NCBI GenBank assembly: GCA_009930445.1
Contig: RZYD01000108.1
Span: 1-7,661 of the forward strand
DNA from: Bacteroidia bacterium
Lineage (GTDB): Bacteria > Bacteroidota > Bacteroidia > Bacteroidales > BM520
Length of the DNA: 7,661 nucleotides
Direction of reading: 5' to 3'
Shown: positions 5,667 through 7,661 of the stretch, piece after piece
Numbering within the stretch: position 1 is the first letter of the stretch
How the letters are laid out: each line of letters opens with the position of its first letter
The notes under the pieces: model-generated
The model's input: only the letters and a program-made list of their open reading frames with translations
Told to the model about the DNA's origin: nothing
The model's database searches: none
Translations under genes and position numbers: made by a program

Positions 5667-7474
5667 TAATCTGTTCTAAGTTTACTAAAAAGCCTGAAGA
5701 GCAGATACGTGGAAGCTAACGCCAGGGTCATGAGGACGGTTCCGGTAATTACATGCTTAAACACGAACGACCCAATGGCAAACAGGAAGGAATAGATGAC
5801 AATGCAACCCACAAAGATACACAGGATTTGCAGCGGCATTTCCCATTTTTTCCCATGATCTTTTTCATCAATAAAATCGCCTTCCGCCCGGGCCTGATCA
5901 ATCACTTTTTTCCATCCAGGGCCTCCCGGGCGGGTGACACGGTAAAATTTTCGCAGTGTGGCCTGTTTTTCCGGTTGGGTTAACAGGGTAGTCAGCAACC
6001 AGGCCAGGGTTGTAACTCCGACAGCAATCAGCAATTTCATGGTAAAGCCATCGAGCACCGCTGTGGCCACAGCTTCATCCGGAACGACAAGCACCAGAAT
6101 AAAGGCCTGCAAGGTAGCCACGATCATGGCAGCAATTTCTGTCCATGCATTAATTCTCCACCAGAACCACCGCAAAAGGTAAATCGCGCCTGAGCCGGCA
6201 CCAGTGAGCAGGAGAATGTTGAAAGCCTGTGTGGCATTATCCATAAGGGTTAAGGCAAAGGTGCCGGCAATCACCATGAGCAACACCGTTGAAATTCGTC
6301 CCATTAACACCATATTTTTTTCTGTGGCATCTTTTTTAATAAAGCGTTTGTAAAAATCATTCACCAGATACGATGACCCCCAGTTGAGGTGTGTTCCGAT
6401 AGTCGACATATAGGCGGCAATCAGTGAGGCAACAATAAGTCCCAGCCATCCTGGCCCCAGTTTCGACATCATTACCGGATAGGCAATGTCGTCTTTCAGG
6501 TAGGTGGGGTCGATTCCCGGAAATTCAGCCTGGATGGTGGTAAGGTCGGGATAGATGATCAGTGAAGCCAGTGCCACGATAATCCATGGCCAGGGGCGGA
6601 TGGCATAATGCATGAAGTTAAACAGCATGGTTGCGCCAATGGCATTTTTTTCGTCTTTGGCTGCCAGCATGCGCTGGGCAATATATCCTCCGCCTCCGGG
6701 TTCCGCTCCCGGATACCAGACACTCCACCATTGTACCGCTATGGGGATAATCAGCAACGGTACATATTGGGCCGGGTTAGAAAAATCAGGGAAAAAATTC
6801 ATTTTATCCTGAACGATAGGGTGGGAGAGAAACCCGTCGAGGCCTCCGACTTCGGGTTGCCGCAAGGCGACAATAGCCGCCAGTACCGCACCAAACAAGG
6901 CAATGCCGTATTGGAAAAAGTCGGCCCAGATAACTCCTTTTAATCCTCCCACTGCGGCATAAATCACTACGGCCAGCGAAGCAATAAGTACGGTTTGAAG
7001 GGGCGGTATGTTGAACATAACTCCTCCGATTTTTATTGCTGCCAGCGTAACTGTGGCCATAATCAGGCAATTAAAAAACAAACCCAGGTACAACGACCGG
7101 AATCCACGAAGAAAAGAGGCGGCTTTGCCTCCGTAGCGTAATTCGTAGTATTCCAGGTCGGTCATCACATTCGACCGGCGCCAGAGTTTGGCGTAAATAA
7201 ATACCGTCACCATTCCCGTGATGAGAAAAGCCCACCAGGCCCAGTTTTTTGCTACGCCCGATTCTCTTACCATTCCGGTAACAAGGTTGGGGGTATCGGC
7301 AGAAAAGGTGCAGGCTACCATCGAAATTCCGAGCAGCCACCATGGCATACCCCTGCCGCCTAAAAAGAATTCAGAAGTATTTTTTCCGGCGGTTCGTGAA
7401 GCAACCCATCCTATACTTATGACAACGAGAAAAAAAATCCCAACAATAATCCAGTCAATTGATGCCAGCGCCAT
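5666..7474 (-). CDS. SSS-family sodium:solute (sugar) symporter
   Basis: A 602-residue inner-membrane transporter of the sodium:solute symporter family (LeuT-like fold, relatives SGLT, PutP, NanT-type). I see about 13-14 hydrophobic helices. After helix 1 comes the family segment SEFFLGGRGMPWWLLGIS (34-51). Unwound helix 2 carries ACTFSADTPNLVTG, helix 5-6 the VGGLKGVIWADFFQ segment (175-188), and helix 8-9 AAYMSTIGTHLNWGSSYL, where S357 and T358 match the sodium-site residues of SGLT-like proteins. The C-terminal cytoplasmic stretch at about 500-545 includes VTRPGGPGW, found in a branch common in Bacteroidetes and Planctomycetes. Symporters of this type bring in a solute with sodium ions. 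The neighbouring kinase and beta-galactosidase make a sugar or amino sugar the likely cargo, but the sequence does not name it. It begins 42 bases after the upstream gene's stop, behind an AT-rich leader with no Shine-Dalgarno site, and overlaps the kinase start by one base. Confidence 0.93.
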   Translation of the reverse strand: MALASIDWIIVGIFFLVVISIGWVASRTAGKNTSEFFLGGRGMPWWLLGISMVACTFSADTPNLVTGMVRESGVAKNWAWWAFLITGMVTVFIYAKLWRRSNVMTDLEYYELRYGGKAASFLRGFRSLYLGLFFNCLIMATVTLAAIKIGGVMFNIPPLQTVLIASLAVVIYAAVGGLKGVIWADFFQYGIALFGAVLAAIVALRQPEVGGLDGFLSHPIVQDKMNFFPDFSNPAQYVPLLIIPIAVQWWSVWYPGAEPGGGGYIAQRMLAAKDEKNAIGATMLFNFMHYAIRPWPWIIVALASLIIYPDLTTIQAEFPGIDPTYLKDDIAYPVMMSKLGPGWLGLIVASLIAAYMSTIGTHLNWGSSYLVNDFYKRFIKKDATEKNMVLMGRISTVLLMVIAGTFALTLMDNATQAFNILLLTGAGSGAIYLLRWFWWRINAWTEIAAMIVATLQAFILVLVVPDEAVATAVLDGFTMKLLIAVGVTTLAWLLTTLLTQPEKQATLRKFYRVTRPGGPGWKKVIDQARAEGDFIDEKDHGKKWEMPLQILCIFVGCIVIYSFLFAIGSFVFKHVITGTVLMTLALASTYLLFRLFSKLRTD

Positions 7475-7516
7475 ATTTTTAAAGTTTTGGTTTTCTGATG
7501 CAAGATAGTTTATTTT

Positions 7517-7661
7517 TTAACCCGCTACTTCTTCTCCGGGAAAATGGCGGGCAAATACCTCGATGGCCTGGTATTCGGCCATCCCTAATTTGTCGTACCA
7601 TTGTGCGGTTGCCTGATTGCGTTGTTCTGCCCGTTGCCAAAATTCCCGTGAGTCGTGCCCC
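7517..7661 (-). CDS. C-terminal end of an unidentified operon gene
   Basis: The window edge cuts this gene; only its last 47 codons and TAA (7517-7519) are present. The visible end is soluble and helical-looking. It contains HDSREFWQRAEQRNQATAQW, then YDKLGMAEYQAIEVFARHFP and GEEVAG. There is no membrane segment and no motif I can assign to a family. It lies on the same strand, 42 bases ahead of the symporter, and so is probably in the same transcript. An enzyme of the same sugar pathway would be expected by context, but this is not shown by the sequence. Confidence 0.75.
   Translation of the reverse strand, partial: GHDSREFWQRAEQRNQATAQWYDKLGMAEYQAIEVFARHFPGEEVAG

Noticed and set aside
6804..7343. 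Minus-strand reading frames of 88 and 90 codons within the symporter
   Set aside because: Both are off-frame shadows of the symporter with arginine/serine-rich composition typical of wrong-frame translation.

Overview
The window looks like chromosomal DNA of a carbohydrate-degrading member of the Bacteroidetes (Bacteroidota). Three things point there: a secreted family GH2 beta-galactosidase of the type common in that phylum, a sodium:solute symporter with the C-terminal RPGGPGW region seen in Bacteroidetes and Planctomycetes paralogs, and start codons that mostly lack a Shine-Dalgarno sequence and follow AT-rich leaders. The species cannot be named from the sequence.

Right part (about 1448 to 7661, all minus strand): a compact sugar-use operon, read from right to left. 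It holds the last 47 codons of an unidentified gene, then a 602-residue SSS-family symporter after 42 bases. A 355-residue aminoglycoside-phosphotransferase-fold sugar kinase, related to N-acetylhexosamine 1-kinases, follows with a one-base stop/start overlap. Last comes a 1046-residue exported GH2 beta-galactosidase after 10 bases. The reading is that the galactosidase cuts galactosides outside the cytoplasm, the symporter brings in a product, and the kinase phosphorylates a released sugar. The exact sugar is not shown. The operon promoter lies outside the window. The first 60 codons of the galactosidase carry three 8-base homopolymer runs (one A8, two C8), which could make the gene prone to slippage.

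Middle (730 to 1443, minus strand): a CPBP-family (CAAX protease/bacteriocin-processing) membrane protease gene starts 4 bases after the galactosidase stop. It has two in-frame TGA stops, at codons 3 and 85, although all three catalytic motifs remain. It is most likely a pseudogene or a gene damaged by point mutation.

Left part (1 to about 730): no intact gene is visible. There is a frameshifted small secreted protein on the minus strand, a frameshifted one-helix peptide on the plus strand with a good ribosome binding site, an unexplained minus-strand fragment, and a convincing plus-strand terminator at 40-83 that must serve something mostly left of the window. All disruptions lie left of the galactosidase gene while the operon is intact. 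This suggests a decaying boundary region or local sequence errors; two of the breaks are at T runs. I see no tRNA, rRNA, CRISPR array, insertion sequence or clearly new system.
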